The notes under the pieces were generated by a model that had not been told where the DNA came from, made no database searches, and saw only the letters and a program-made list of their open reading frames with translations. 64,000 bases of DNA, taken from Clostridiales bacterium (GTDB lineage: Bacteria > Bacillota > Clostridia > Christensenellales > Aristaeellaceae). Below, in pieces: positions 44,074 to 53,089 of this stretch; positions within the stretch are counted from its first letter, which is position 1; each line of letters begins with the position of its first letter. The position numbers were made by a program, and so were the translations under genes. The stretch spans positions 2,170,001 through 2,234,000 of the forward strand of contig CP069419.1 in NCBI GenBank assembly GCA_017569285.1. Reading direction: 5' to 3'.

Positions 44074-45831
44074 ATGCCGGAATCCGAAGGAAGGAAAGCA
44101 TTCCTGCGAAAACAGTTTTTCCGCCTGCTGCCGGTGCAGATCCTGCTGATCGCCATCGGCTGCCTGAACAGCGTGATCGACGGCGCGGTGGCTTCCTCGC
44201 ACCTGGGCGCGGACGCCATGGCGGTGATCGGGCTGTACTCGCCCCTGGCGAAGCTGGTGGACGCGTCCATCGCCGTTTTCCTCGGCGGCACGCAGATCCT
44301 GTGCGGCCGTTTCCTGGGGAAGAACGAGGTGGAGAATACCCAGCAGGCCTTCTCGCTGGATATCGTGGTGACATCGTGCTTTTCCGGCCTGCTGATGGTG
44401 CTGTGCCTGGCGGCGCCGGGCGCGGTTGCCGGCGCGCTCGGCGGCAGCGGAGAAATCCGGAATGACCTTTCCATGTACCTGCTGGGGATGTCCTTCGGGA
44501 TTCCCTGCCAGATGATCGGATCACAGCTGTCCGCGTTCCTGCAGCTGGAGCGGCAGGAGAAGCGGACGTATACGGGAATTGCGGTGATGGTCGTGCTGAA
44601 CGTCGGCCTGGACCTGCTGCTGGTTCCCGCGCTGGGTTTCCTGGGCCTGGGGCTGGCGACTTCCGCCAGCAACCTGGCGTTCTGCGCCATCCAGATTTAC
44701 TTCTTCCTGACGGATAAGGCAACGATCCGCTTCCGGTTCAGGAGCGCGCGGCTGAAGCACCTGAAGGAGATCCTGCATCTCGGCCTGCCCGGCGCGCTGG
44801 TGCAGGGCTGCCTGATGGTCCGCGGACTGGTGCTGAACCAGATCCTGCTGAACTTCTGCGCACCGTACGGCCTGCCGGCTTTCTCGGCGGTGAACGCTTT
44901 CGGCTGCCTGTACTGCGCCGTATACCTGGGCATGGGCTCCGCCACCCGCCTGCTGAGCAGCGTTTATATTGGGGAGGAAGACCGCGCAAGCCTGGCGGAT
45001 ACGCTGAAGACCGCACTGACGTGGGGCCTGCTGATGGTGACCGCGGAGGCGGCCTTGACCTTTGTGCTGGCCGTTCCGTTCGCTTCGCTGTTCTTTACGC
45101 CCGTGGACGGGGCGTGGGATCCGGCGGTGCTGTTCTTCCGGGTCTTCCCGCTGAGTGTGCCGCTCAGCGCTGTGTTCATCGTGTTCAACAACTATTACCA
45201 GAGCCTGGGCCGGATGAAGATCGTTAACGTCCTTTCGGTGATGGACGGCGCTGCCGGAATGTGCCTGTTCAGTATCCTGCTGGCGCCCTCCCAGGGATCC
45301 ACGGGCGTATGGGCAGCCCAGGTGCTCAACGGGGTTGCGACGCTGCTGCTGATTCCGGTCTGCGTGTGGGTGACCCTGAAGCGCATGCCCCGGAACCTGG
45401 AGGATATGATGCTGCTGCCGGAGGGCTTCGGCGTTCCGGACGGGGACCGGATGGATATCGCGGTCGGGAGCGAGGCGGAAGCGCTGCAGTTCTCCGACCG
45501 GGTGATTGCCTTCTGCCTGGACCACGGAATTGAAAAGAAGCGGGCGTACGCCGCGGGCCTCTGCCTGGAGGAAATGGCGGTGAACGTTATCCGGCACGGG
45601 TTCCGTGGGGAAAAGAACGAAAACGTGATCGTCCGGGTGGTGTACAAGGGCGGGGAGCTGATGATCCGACTGAAGGACAGCTGCCCGCCGTTCAACCCGA
45701 AGGAACGGGCGGAGCTGTTCGATCCGGAGGACAAGGCGCACAACATCGGCATCCGGATGGCCAGCCGCCTGAGCCGGAAAATGGAATACCAGTTTATCCT
45801 GGGACTGAATGTGCTGACGCTGACGCTGTAA
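44074..45831 (+). CDS. MATE-family transporter fused to an RsbW-like ATPase domain
   Basis: A 585-residue protein. Residues 1-445 are a 12-helix MATE/multidrug exporter (SSHLGADAMAVIGLYSPL, FNNYYQSLGRMK). Residues about 460-585 are a HATPase_c_2 domain like anti-sigma kinases: LCLEEMAVNVIRHGF as the N box, MIRLKDSCPPFNP and HNIGIRMASRLS. Such domains bind ATP and usually regulate partners by phosphorylation or binding. The fusion may gate transport or pass a signal to a cytoplasmic partner. It is first in a probable operon with GH31, a sugar kinase and GH78, ending at the terminator at 51387. GGGAGGAG precedes the ATG. Confidence 0.88.
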   Translation: MPESEGRKAFLRKQFFRLLPVQILLIAIGCLNSVIDGAVASSHLGADAMAVIGLYSPLAKLVDASIAVFLGGTQILCGRFLGKNEVENTQQAFSLDIVVTSCFSGLLMVLCLAAPGAVAGALGGSGEIRNDLSMYLLGMSFGIPCQMIGSQLSAFLQLERQEKRTYTGIAVMVVLNVGLDLLLVPALGFLGLGLATSASNLAFCAIQIYFFLTDKATIRFRFRSARLKHLKEILHLGLPGALVQGCLMVRGLVLNQILLNFCAPYGLPAFSAVNAFGCLYCAVYLGMGSATRLLSSVYIGEEDRASLADTLKTALTWGLLMVTAEAALTFVLAVPFASLFFTPVDGAWDPAVLFFRVFPLSVPLSAVFIVFNNYYQSLGRMKIVNVLSVMDGAAGMCLFSILLAPSQGSTGVWAAQVLNGVATLLLIPVCVWVTLKRMPRNLEDMMLLPEGFGVPDGDRMDIAVGSEAEALQFSDRVIAFCLDHGIEKKRAYAAGLCLEEMAVNVIRHGFRGEKNENVIVRVVYKGGELMIRLKDSCPPFNPKERAELFDPEDKAHNIGIRMASRLSRKMEYQFILGLNVLTLTL

Positions 45832-45867
45832 GCAAGGGCAGGCGCAGGACGGAGAGGAAAAAGAAAC

Positions 45868-48234
45868 ATGCGGACAGAATGGACGGGCGTTTTTGGCGGC
45901 ATCCACCTGCGCCTGCGCGCCCGGGAGGACGGAATCCTGCAGGTAACCCGGGACCTGAGCGGACAGTTCCGGGAAAACGAATATTCCCCGGTGACGGAGT
46001 GCCCGGAAGGAGCCTGGATCCGCCGGACGGAAGCCGGCAGCGAGGTGTTTGCGCTGCCCGGACTTTGTGTGCGGGTAAACCGGGGAACCGGCGCCCTTTC
46101 CTTTGAGGACGGAAGCGGGAAGCTGCTCCTGCGGGAACGCCCGGACTGCTCGGCAGAACTGCAGGAAGCGGAAATCCGCCGGAGCGTTTTTTCGGAGGAG
46201 ACCCGGATTACGGAAAAAACCGGGGCGGACGGCGCGCGTTCCTCCGCGGACCCGGCGGCCACGGAAACCGATCGTACCGGCGTGCGGGGCCGGCAGTATT
46301 TCTGCTTCCGGGAAAATGAGGCATTGTACGGCCTCGGCTCCCACGAGGAGGGAATCGGGAACCTGCGCGGGCATATGCGGCTTCTGTACCAGCACAACCT
46401 GAAGGCAGTGGTGCCGGTGCTGGTTTCCACCGCGGGATGGGGCATCCTGTTTGACATGGGCTGCGGGATGGCGTTCCACGATGACGAAGAAGGCTCCTTC
46501 ATGGAGATTGACTGCGCGGATTCGCTGGACTGGTATTTTGTGTACGGAAACGGGACCTATGAATCCCTGATGGAAAAACTCCGCGGGCTGACCGGCCCGG
46601 CGCCGATGCTGCCCCGGTACGCGCTGGGGTTCATCCAGTCGAAGGAACGGTACGTCAACGCGCAGGAACTCGAGGATACCGTGGCGGAATACCGCCGGCG
46701 GAAGATCCCGCTGGATGTGATCGTGCAGGACTGGCAGACCTGGCCGGAGGGACAGTGGGGACTGAAGCAGTATGACCGGAGCCGCTATCCGGAGGGCTTT
46801 GCCGACCGGCTGCACGCAATGAACGCCCGGGTGATGCTGTCCATCTGGCCGCATATGCAGGGCGACCGGAACAGCAATAAGGATGAAATGATCCGGGAAG
46901 GCTGCATGCTGGGCAACCGGTCCACCTACGACGCCTTCAGCCCGAAAGGAAGGGCGATCTACGGACGCCAGATCCGCGAAGGCCTGATGACGGAGAAGAT
47001 CGACGCCTGGTGGTGCGACTGCACGGAACCGTTTGAAGCAGACTGGAATGGCAGCGAGCGGCTGCCGGACGGGGAACGGATGCGGGTGAACACCGGGGAA
47101 GCCCAAAAGTACCTGGACCCGGCATCCATCAGCCTGTACAGCCTGCTGCACTCCCGGGGAATCTGGGAGGAAATGCGCCGGGATTCCGGTGCGCCGCGGG
47201 TGCTGAACCTGACGCGCTCTTCCTGGGCGGGGCAGCGCCGGTACGCGGCGGTCACCTGGAGCGGGGACGTGTGCGCCACGTGGGAAACGCTGCGGCGCCA
47301 TGTGCCGGAAGGCCTGAACTTTATGGCAGCCGGCGAACCGTTCTGGAACTGTGACGTGGGCGGATTCTTTACCAGCTGCCGGGAACCGTGGTTCTGGCGC
47401 GGGGAATTCCCGCGGGGAACGGAGGACCCGGGATACCGGGAGCTGTTTGTGCGCTGGCTGCAGTATGCATGCTTCCTTACGATGATGCGGGCCCATGGGA
47501 CGGATACGCCGCGGGAGATCTGGCAGTTTGGCGGTGAAGGCGGCCGGTATTATGAGGCGATTGCCGCGTGCATCCGCATGCGTTACCGCCTGCTGGCATA
47601 CCAGTATTCGCTGATGGCGGAAACCCGGGAGAAGGGAATTCCCGCCGTCCGCGTTCCGGCGCTGGTGTTCCCGGAGGACTCGTGCCTGCGGAAGACTGAC
47701 AATGAGATGATGCTGGGCGACGGGCTCCTGGTGTGCCCGGTGACCCGGCCGGTGGAATATCTCCCCGGCGGGGAAAAGATCGCGGATCCGGACGAAAACA
47801 CGGAGGTCTACCTCCCGGCGGGATTCCGCTGGTACGAAGCGGATGGAGACGGGGTATACGACGGCGGACAGGCGGCCATGGTGAGGACGCCGCTGGAAAA
47901 GGTGCCGGTGTTTGTGCGGGAGGGAACCATCCTGCCGCTGTCCCCGGCGCGGCAGTATACGGATGAAGAAACCGCGGAACCGACGGAGATCATCATCTTC
48001 TCCGGCCGGGACGGGGCGTTCGCTTTCTACGATGACGACGGCATCTCCTATGACTATGAGCACGGGGAATACCAGCGGATCCCGATGCGGTGGAACGACC
48101 GGGAACGGGCGCTGACCCTGGGCGCGCAGGAAGGGCGCCTGCGGCGGGAACAGCGCTTCGTGGTCCGGCTGCGCGGCGGGAAGGAAACCCGGGAAATCGC
48201 ATATACCGGAGAAGAAATGACCGTCCGGTTCTGA
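45868..48234 (+). CDS. Glycoside hydrolase family 31 (alpha-glycosidase)
   Basis: A 788-residue intracellular GH31 enzyme. The N-terminal beta-sandwich is followed by the barrel with DVIVQDWQTWPEGQWG. The nucleophile is Asp384 in WWCDCTEPFE and the acid/base is Asp467 in WSGDVCATWETL. The WW-D-TEP form is closer to alpha-xylosidase-like and related GH31 branches than to the DMNEP of classic alpha-glucosidases. GGAGAGGAAAAAG precedes the ATG. It follows the MATE-ATPase gene by 36 bases and precedes a sugar kinase by 45. Confidence 0.92.
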   Translation: MRTEWTGVFGGIHLRLRAREDGILQVTRDLSGQFRENEYSPVTECPEGAWIRRTEAGSEVFALPGLCVRVNRGTGALSFEDGSGKLLLRERPDCSAELQEAEIRRSVFSEETRITEKTGADGARSSADPAATETDRTGVRGRQYFCFRENEALYGLGSHEEGIGNLRGHMRLLYQHNLKAVVPVLVSTAGWGILFDMGCGMAFHDDEEGSFMEIDCADSLDWYFVYGNGTYESLMEKLRGLTGPAPMLPRYALGFIQSKERYVNAQELEDTVAEYRRRKIPLDVIVQDWQTWPEGQWGLKQYDRSRYPEGFADRLHAMNARVMLSIWPHMQGDRNSNKDEMIREGCMLGNRSTYDAFSPKGRAIYGRQIREGLMTEKIDAWWCDCTEPFEADWNGSERLPDGERMRVNTGEAQKYLDPASISLYSLLHSRGIWEEMRRDSGAPRVLNLTRSSWAGQRRYAAVTWSGDVCATWETLRRHVPEGLNFMAAGEPFWNCDVGGFFTSCREPWFWRGEFPRGTEDPGYRELFVRWLQYACFLTMMRAHGTDTPREIWQFGGEGGRYYEAIAACIRMRYRLLAYQYSLMAETREKGIPAVRVPALVFPEDSCLRKTDNEMMLGDGLLVCPVTRPVEYLPGGEKIADPDENTEVYLPAGFRWYEADGDGVYDGGQAAMVRTPLEKVPVFVREGTILPLSPARQYTDEETAEPTEIIIFSGRDGAFAFYDDDGISYDYEHGEYQRIPMRWNDRERALTLGAQEGRLRREQRFVVRLRGGKETREIAYTGEEMTVRF

Positions 48235-48279
48235 GATCCCAACCGGCAGGAAACCATTGATCACGGAGGAGAACACCGG

Positions 48280-49182
48280 ATGAAAATCCTGAACTTCGGC
48301 TCGCTGAACCTGGACTATGTATACCGGGTGGACCATTTTGCCGGCCCCGGGGAAACGCTCAGCGCGCTCTCCCGGGAGGTGAAGCCCGGCGGAAAGGGAC
48401 TGAACCAGTCCATCGCGCTGGCGCGGGCCGGCGCACGGGTATTCCACGCAGGCTGCCTGGGGAAAGGCGGCGAAATGCTGCGGGAACTCCTGGAGAAGGA
48501 CGGGGTGGATACCTCCCTGCTGCGGCCGGTGGAGGAGATGCAGGGGCATACGGTGATCCAGGTGGACCCGGAAGGGGAGAACAGCATCCTGCTGTACGGC
48601 GGGTCCAACCGGTGTGTAACGGAAGAACAGGTGGATGAAACGCTGGCAGCCTTCGGACCGGAGGACTGGCTCCTGCTGCAGAATGAGATCAGCATGAACG
48701 GCCGGATTGTGAACCGGGCGTATGAGCGGGGTATGCGGATTGTGCTGAATCCGTCCCCTTATGACGGGCGGCTGGCGGAAGTGGATTTCGCGAAGCTCAG
48801 CTGGGTGCTGGTGAACGAGGTGGAAGCGGAGCAGATGACCGGCACGCAGGATCCCGAACAGGCATGGGAAATCATGCACCGCCGCTGGCCGGACCTTTCC
48901 GCGGTGATCACCCTGGGCAGCCGCGGCAGCGCGGCCTTTGCCCGGGGAGGGAACGGGACCGAGACGGCCCGGCAGGAAGCCGTGAAGGTGCAGGCAGTGG
49001 ATACCACGGCGGCCGGGGATACTTTTACCGGATACTTTATCGCGGGGCTGGCAGCGGGAAAACCGCTCTGCGAATGCATGGCGCAGGCGTCGCTGGCGGC
49101 GGCCATCAGCGTGACCCGGCCCGGGGCCGCGGATTCCATTCCCCGGGCGGAAGAACTGGAGAAGGGAGAGACCGGACGATGA
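48280..49182 (+). CDS. PfkB-family sugar kinase, ribokinase-like
   Basis: A 300-residue carbohydrate kinase. The substrate-binding GGKGLNQSIALARAG motif and the catalytic DTTAAGDTFTGYF motif (Asp near residue 247) are intact. It is similar to ribokinase but the sugar is uncertain. Given the adjacent GH31 and GH78 it may phosphorylate a released monosaccharide. CACGGAGGAG precedes the ATG. It overlaps the GH78 gene by four bases. Confidence 0.87.
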   Translation: MKILNFGSLNLDYVYRVDHFAGPGETLSALSREVKPGGKGLNQSIALARAGARVFHAGCLGKGGEMLRELLEKDGVDTSLLRPVEEMQGHTVIQVDPEGENSILLYGGSNRCVTEEQVDETLAAFGPEDWLLLQNEISMNGRIVNRAYERGMRIVLNPSPYDGRLAEVDFAKLSWVLVNEVEAEQMTGTQDPEQAWEIMHRRWPDLSAVITLGSRGSAAFARGGNGTETARQEAVKVQAVDTTAAGDTFTGYFIAGLAAGKPLCECMAQASLAAAISVTRPGAADSIPRAEELEKGETGR

Positions 49183-51359
49183 TGATTCAGCAGGCATCCT
49201 GGATTGCCATGGACGGCGCTGCCTCCACGGTGGTGCCGGTGTTCCGCAGGAAATTTTCCGGCGCGAAGGGGATATGGTCCGCTGCACTGGAGGTCACCTG
49301 CGACGGCGTGTATGAGGCCCGGCTGAACGGGGAGCGGATCGGAAACTTTATCCTGGCCCCGGGCTGGACGGAATACCGCAAGCGCCTCCAGGTGCAGCGG
49401 TACGATATTTCGGACATGCTGCAGGAAGAGAACGTCCTGGAGATCACCGTTGCCAACGGCTGGTACCGCCGGACGAACGCGCCGTGGACCGGCACGCACA
49501 ATCCGGATGAGTTCCTGCCGGCCATGGTGATCGCCGCCCTGCAGATGCGGGGAAAGGACGGCATCGTGGAGACGATCCTGACGGATGAAAGCTGGGAAGT
49601 CTCCGAAAGCAATGTCACGCTCAGCGGGATCTTCATCGGCGAGGACGTGGATATGACCCGGGAGCCGCGTTTTGTGCCGGCAAAGGTATGCGACTATCCG
49701 AAATCCATGCTGATTCCCCAGGAAGGACCGGAGGTGCACGAGCAGGAAACGGTGTATCCCCGCGCGTCCTTCCGCACCCCGAAGGGGGAATGGGTGATCG
49801 ACTTCGGCCAGAACCTGGCGGGCTATATGGCCTTTGACCTGGATGCGCATGCCGGGGAACGGCTGTCCGTTTCCACGGCGGAGGTGCTGGACCGGGATGG
49901 AAACTTCTACACGGCCAACTACCGCTCCGCCCGCAGCCAGCTGCATTACACCTGCCGGGAAGGGAAGCAGAGCTACCGGCCGCGGTTTACCTTCTTCGGG
50001 TTCCGCTACCTGCGGATTGACGAGGCGCCGGAAGGCTTTACGGCAGACCAGATCCGCGCAGTCGTGCTGCACTCGGAGATGACGCGCACCGGTTGGCTGG
50101 AAAGCAGCGACCCGATGCTGAACCAGCTGTTCAGCAATACGATCTGGAGCCAGAAGAGCAACTACCTGGATATCCCGACAGACTGCCCGCAGCGGGATGA
50201 GCGCTACGGCTGGACCGGCGACGCGCAGATCTTCTGCCGGGCGGCCACTTATCAGTTTGACGTGCGGCAGTTCTTCCGCAAATGGCTGGCGGATATGCGG
50301 GCGGCCCAGCATGATAACGGCTGGGTGCCGGACGTGGTGCCGAGCCTCACGGCCTACCGGCCCGGCGGCGGTGCCTGGTCCGACGCGGTGACGATCATCC
50401 CCTGGCAGCTGTATGAAACCTATGGCGACCTGTCTTTCCTTTCGGACATGTATGAAGTCATGGAAAAATGGATCGCGTATATCCCGACGGTTTCCGCCAC
50501 GGAGGACCTGTGGACCGGCTGCTGGACCTATGGCGACTGGCTGGCGCTGGACTGGCCGGAGGATTATGTGCCCGCGAACATCGAGCTGGCCAAGCGCGGC
50601 GCCAGCAATGACGACCTGCTGTGCAGCGCGTTCTACGCCAACTCAGTGGATATCGTGATCCGCAGCGGAAAACTGCTGGGAAAGGACGTTGGCGAATATG
50701 AGGCACTGCATGCCCGGATCGTTTCCGCGTTCCGCAAACGCTTCGGCGGGCAGCTGAACACCCAGACGGAAAAGGTGCTGGCGCTTCATTTCAACCTTGC
50801 GGAGAACCCGCAGGAGACGGCGGACGCCCTGGCCGCGCAGGTCCGGGACTGCGGTATGCACCTGCAGACCGGCCTCGTCGGTACGCCGTACCTGCTGCAC
50901 GAGCTGACCCGGTACGGGCATACGGATATCGCCTGGTCCCTGCTGCTGCGGAAGGAATACCCGGGCTGGATGTACTCCGTTTCCCGGGGCGCCACCACCA
51001 CCTGGGAGCACTGGGACGGCATCAAGCCGGACGGCACCTTCTGGGATGAAGATATGAACTCCTATAACCATTACGCCTACGCCTCCGTGGCGGATTGGGT
51101 GTTCGGGGAAGCCTGCGGCATCCGACCGGCGGAGCCCGGCTTTGCCCGCGCGCGGATCGCTCCGCAACCGGATGACCGCCTGGACAGCCTGTGCGGAGTG
51201 TTCGATACCGTGCACGGGCGGATCCGCTCCGCGTGGAAGCACACGGAGGGCGGAATCCGCTATGAGATCGATACGCCGGTGCCGGCGGAGATCGTAATCG
51301 GCGGAAAGACATACCATGTGGAAAAGGGAAGCTACCTCTTCGGGGAAACAGGCGCCTGA
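49179..51359 (+). CDS. Glycoside hydrolase family 78 (alpha-L-rhamnosidase)
   Basis: A 726-residue intracellular GH78 enzyme. The N-terminal beta-domains contain VYEARLNGERIGNFILAPGW and WVIDFGQNLAGYMAF. The catalytic (alpha/alpha)6 barrel has YLDIPTDCPQRDERYGWTGD, the conserved acid region, and TTTWEHWDGI. It releases terminal L-rhamnose from plant glycans or glycosides. The first ATG at 49179 overlaps the kinase stop, with GAAGGGAGAG upstream; a second ATG follows directly. A strong terminator comes 28 bases after the stop, closing the operon. Confidence 0.93.
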   Translation: MMIQQASWIAMDGAASTVVPVFRRKFSGAKGIWSAALEVTCDGVYEARLNGERIGNFILAPGWTEYRKRLQVQRYDISDMLQEENVLEITVANGWYRRTNAPWTGTHNPDEFLPAMVIAALQMRGKDGIVETILTDESWEVSESNVTLSGIFIGEDVDMTREPRFVPAKVCDYPKSMLIPQEGPEVHEQETVYPRASFRTPKGEWVIDFGQNLAGYMAFDLDAHAGERLSVSTAEVLDRDGNFYTANYRSARSQLHYTCREGKQSYRPRFTFFGFRYLRIDEAPEGFTADQIRAVVLHSEMTRTGWLESSDPMLNQLFSNTIWSQKSNYLDIPTDCPQRDERYGWTGDAQIFCRAATYQFDVRQFFRKWLADMRAAQHDNGWVPDVVPSLTAYRPGGGAWSDAVTIIPWQLYETYGDLSFLSDMYEVMEKWIAYIPTVSATEDLWTGCWTYGDWLALDWPEDYVPANIELAKRGASNDDLLCSAFYANSVDIVIRSGKLLGKDVGEYEALHARIVSAFRKRFGGQLNTQTEKVLALHFNLAENPQETADALAAQVRDCGMHLQTGLVGTPYLLHELTRYGHTDIAWSLLLRKEYPGWMYSVSRGATTTWEHWDGIKPDGTFWDEDMNSYNHYAYASVADWVFGEACGIRPAEPGFARARIAPQPDDRLDSLCGVFDTVHGRIRSAWKHTEGGIRYEIDTPVPAEIVIGGKTYHVEKGSYLFGETGA

Positions 51360-51386
51360 CGCCGGCCCCCGGGGACAAAAAGAAGG

Positions 51387-51414
51387 AAGCTGCCGGGGAA
51401 ACCCGGCAGCTTTT
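51387..51414 (+). terminator. Terminator of the MATE-GH31-GH78 unit
   Basis: AAGCTGCCGGG (51387-51397) and CCCGGCAGCTT (51402-51412) form a perfect stem with a GAAA loop. The tail is TTTT. Confidence 0.88.
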
Positions 51415-51459
51415 GCCTGCCATAGCCGGAATGTACATAAAAACAGCCGAAGAAAGCGA

Positions 51460-51488
51460 TTGCGCGCCCGGCGGAAAAGTGGTATAAC
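51460..51488 (+). promoter_or_regulatory. Promoter of the second MATE gene
   Basis: TTGCGC (51460-51465) and TATAAC (51483-51488) are 17 bases apart, 44 bases before the ATG. Confidence 0.65.
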
Positions 51489-51532
51489 TTCGCAGGCGAA
51501 CCAGGCGGTTCGCGGAAGGAGTACCAGTTCGG

Positions 51533-52939
51533 ATGTCACGCACCATGACCCGCGATTTAACGGAAGGGAAGCCGCTGAAGCTGATCCTTTCCTTTGCAGC
51601 CCCGCTTCTGTTCGGGATGCTTTTCCAGCAGTTATACAGCTTTGTCGATACCGCGATTGTCGGCCGGTACCTGGGAACTGAAAAACTGGCGGCGGTGGGC
51701 GCCACCGGTTCGGTGAACTTCCTGGTGATCGGCCTGTGCCTGGGCTTCTGCTCCGGCTTTTCCATCCCGATTGCCCAGGCCTTCGGCGCGAAGGATGAGC
51801 ATGAAGTGCGCCGCAGCGTGTGGCACGCGGCAGTGCTCAGCGCGGGCCTGGCCATCATATTTGGCCTGGCGGCCACGCTGCTGTGCAAACCGCTGCTGCG
51901 GCTGATGAACACGCCGGAGGAGATCCTCGATTCCTCGGCCAGCTATATCCGCATCATCTTCGCGGCCATCCCGTGCTGCGTACTGTACAACATGGCCAGC
52001 GGCATCCTGCGGTCCCTGGGGGACAGCAAAACGCCGGTGCTTTTCCTGGTGCTGGCCTCGCTGGTGAACATCGTGCTGGACCTGTTCCTGATCATCGTCT
52101 GCAAAATGGACGTGGCCGGGGCGGCGGTGGCGACGGCGGTGAGCCAGCTGATCGCCGGCATCGGCTGCCTGGTGGTGATGATCCGGCGGTTCCCGATCCT
52201 GAAGCTGACGGCGGCGGACCGGCGGTTCTCCGTGAAGCGGTCCTGGAACATGCTGGGCATTGGCCTGCCGATGGGCCTGCAGTTTTCCATCACGGCCATC
52301 GGCTCGGTGGTGGTGCAGTGGTCCGTGAACGGCCTGGGCGTGGACGCGGTGGCCGCGGTCAGCGCCGCCCAGAAGCTGAGCATGTTCTTTGCCTGTGTGT
52401 TTGACGCGCTGGCTTCCACCATGGCGACATACGCCGGGCAGAACACCGGCGCGCGGAAGCTGGACCGGGTGGGCCAGGGCCTGCGGTGCGCCTCGGTGGT
52501 CGGCACCGTCTACTGCGTGCTGGCGCTGGGTGTGGTGATGCTCTTCGGCGACAAAATGCTGGGACTGTTCATCGACGGCGGATCGGCGGAGGTGCTGGAG
52601 CTGGGCTTCCGGTACCTGAAGATCAACGCGTCGTTCTACATCCCGCTGCTGTTTGTAAACATCGTGCGGCTGAGCATCCAGGGTATGGGCTTTACCCGGG
52701 TGGCGATGTTCGCCGGCCTGTGCGAAATGGTCGCCCGGACGGCGGTGGCACTGCTGATTGTGCCTGCGGCCGGGTTTGCCGGAGCCTGCTTCGCGAACCC
52801 CGCGGCCTGGGTGCTGGCGGACCTGTTCCTCTTCCCCTGCTACTTCCGGGTAATCCGGTCCCTGCACGGGCGGTTGATGCCCGGCACGGAGCCCTCGGAA
52901 GAAAACCCCAAAATCAAAAAAATCCGGAGAGCCGCATGA
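51533..52939 (+). CDS. MATE-family efflux transporter
   Basis: A 468-residue exporter of the multidrug and toxin extrusion family with about 12 membrane helices (LLFGMLFQQLYSFVDTAIVG, NIVRLSIQGMGFTRVAMFAG). It lacks the ATPase tail of the MATE at 44074. The last 20 codons, and the hairpin that follows, are duplicated about 1.1 kb downstream beyond the KilA-N gene. GGAAGGAG precedes the ATG. It has its own promoter. The exported compound is unknown. Confidence 0.92.
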   Translation: MSRTMTRDLTEGKPLKLILSFAAPLLFGMLFQQLYSFVDTAIVGRYLGTEKLAAVGATGSVNFLVIGLCLGFCSGFSIPIAQAFGAKDEHEVRRSVWHAAVLSAGLAIIFGLAATLLCKPLLRLMNTPEEILDSSASYIRIIFAAIPCCVLYNMASGILRSLGDSKTPVLFLVLASLVNIVLDLFLIIVCKMDVAGAAVATAVSQLIAGIGCLVVMIRRFPILKLTAADRRFSVKRSWNMLGIGLPMGLQFSITAIGSVVVQWSVNGLGVDAVAAVSAAQKLSMFFACVFDALASTMATYAGQNTGARKLDRVGQGLRCASVVGTVYCVLALGVVMLFGDKMLGLFIDGGSAEVLELGFRYLKINASFYIPLLFVNIVRLSIQGMGFTRVAMFAGLCEMVARTAVALLIVPAAGFAGACFANPAAWVLADLFLFPCYFRVIRSLHGRLMPGTEPSEENPKIKKIRRAA

Positions 52940-52945
52940 TGCGGC
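52878..52945 (+). repeat. Direct repeat copy 1: MATE 3' end with terminator
   Basis: This 68-base segment encodes the last residues of the MATE protein (PGTEPSEENPKIKKIRRAA) and the hairpin GAGAGCCGCATGATGCGGCC, followed by CTCTTTT outside the repeat, which terminates the gene. It matches 53960-54027 with three mismatches. Confidence 0.9.
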
Positions 52946-53009
52946 CCTCTTTTCATATGGAAACAGGCTGGAACGGGATTTTCTGAGAAAGGAAATTCGT
53001 TTGTTCGTC

Positions 53010-53038
53010 TTTTCTTCCGGAAACCGGAATGATAAAAT
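53010..53038 (+). promoter_or_regulatory. Candidate promoter and operator of the KilA-N gene
   Basis: TTTTCT (53010-53015) and TAAAAT (53033-53038) are 17 bases apart. The perfect inverted repeat TTCCGG-AAA-CCGGAA (53015-53029) fills the spacer, suggesting repression. Confidence 0.45.
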
Positions 53039-53089
53039 GAAGACAGAGTATGAAATGCCTGATTTATCATATATGAAGGGAGGAGCCTT

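Noticed and set aside
48864-49178. N-terminal extension of the GH78 gene
   Set aside because: The extended frame lies inside the PfkB kinase gene. The ATG at 49179 has a good ribosome binding site and overlaps the kinase stop as ATGA.
44521-49287. Very long minus-strand open frame (about 1588 codons)
   Set aside because: It is antisense to the MATE, GH31 and PfkB genes, all of which have intact catalytic motifs. Its product is low-complexity and rich in Arg, Pro and His.
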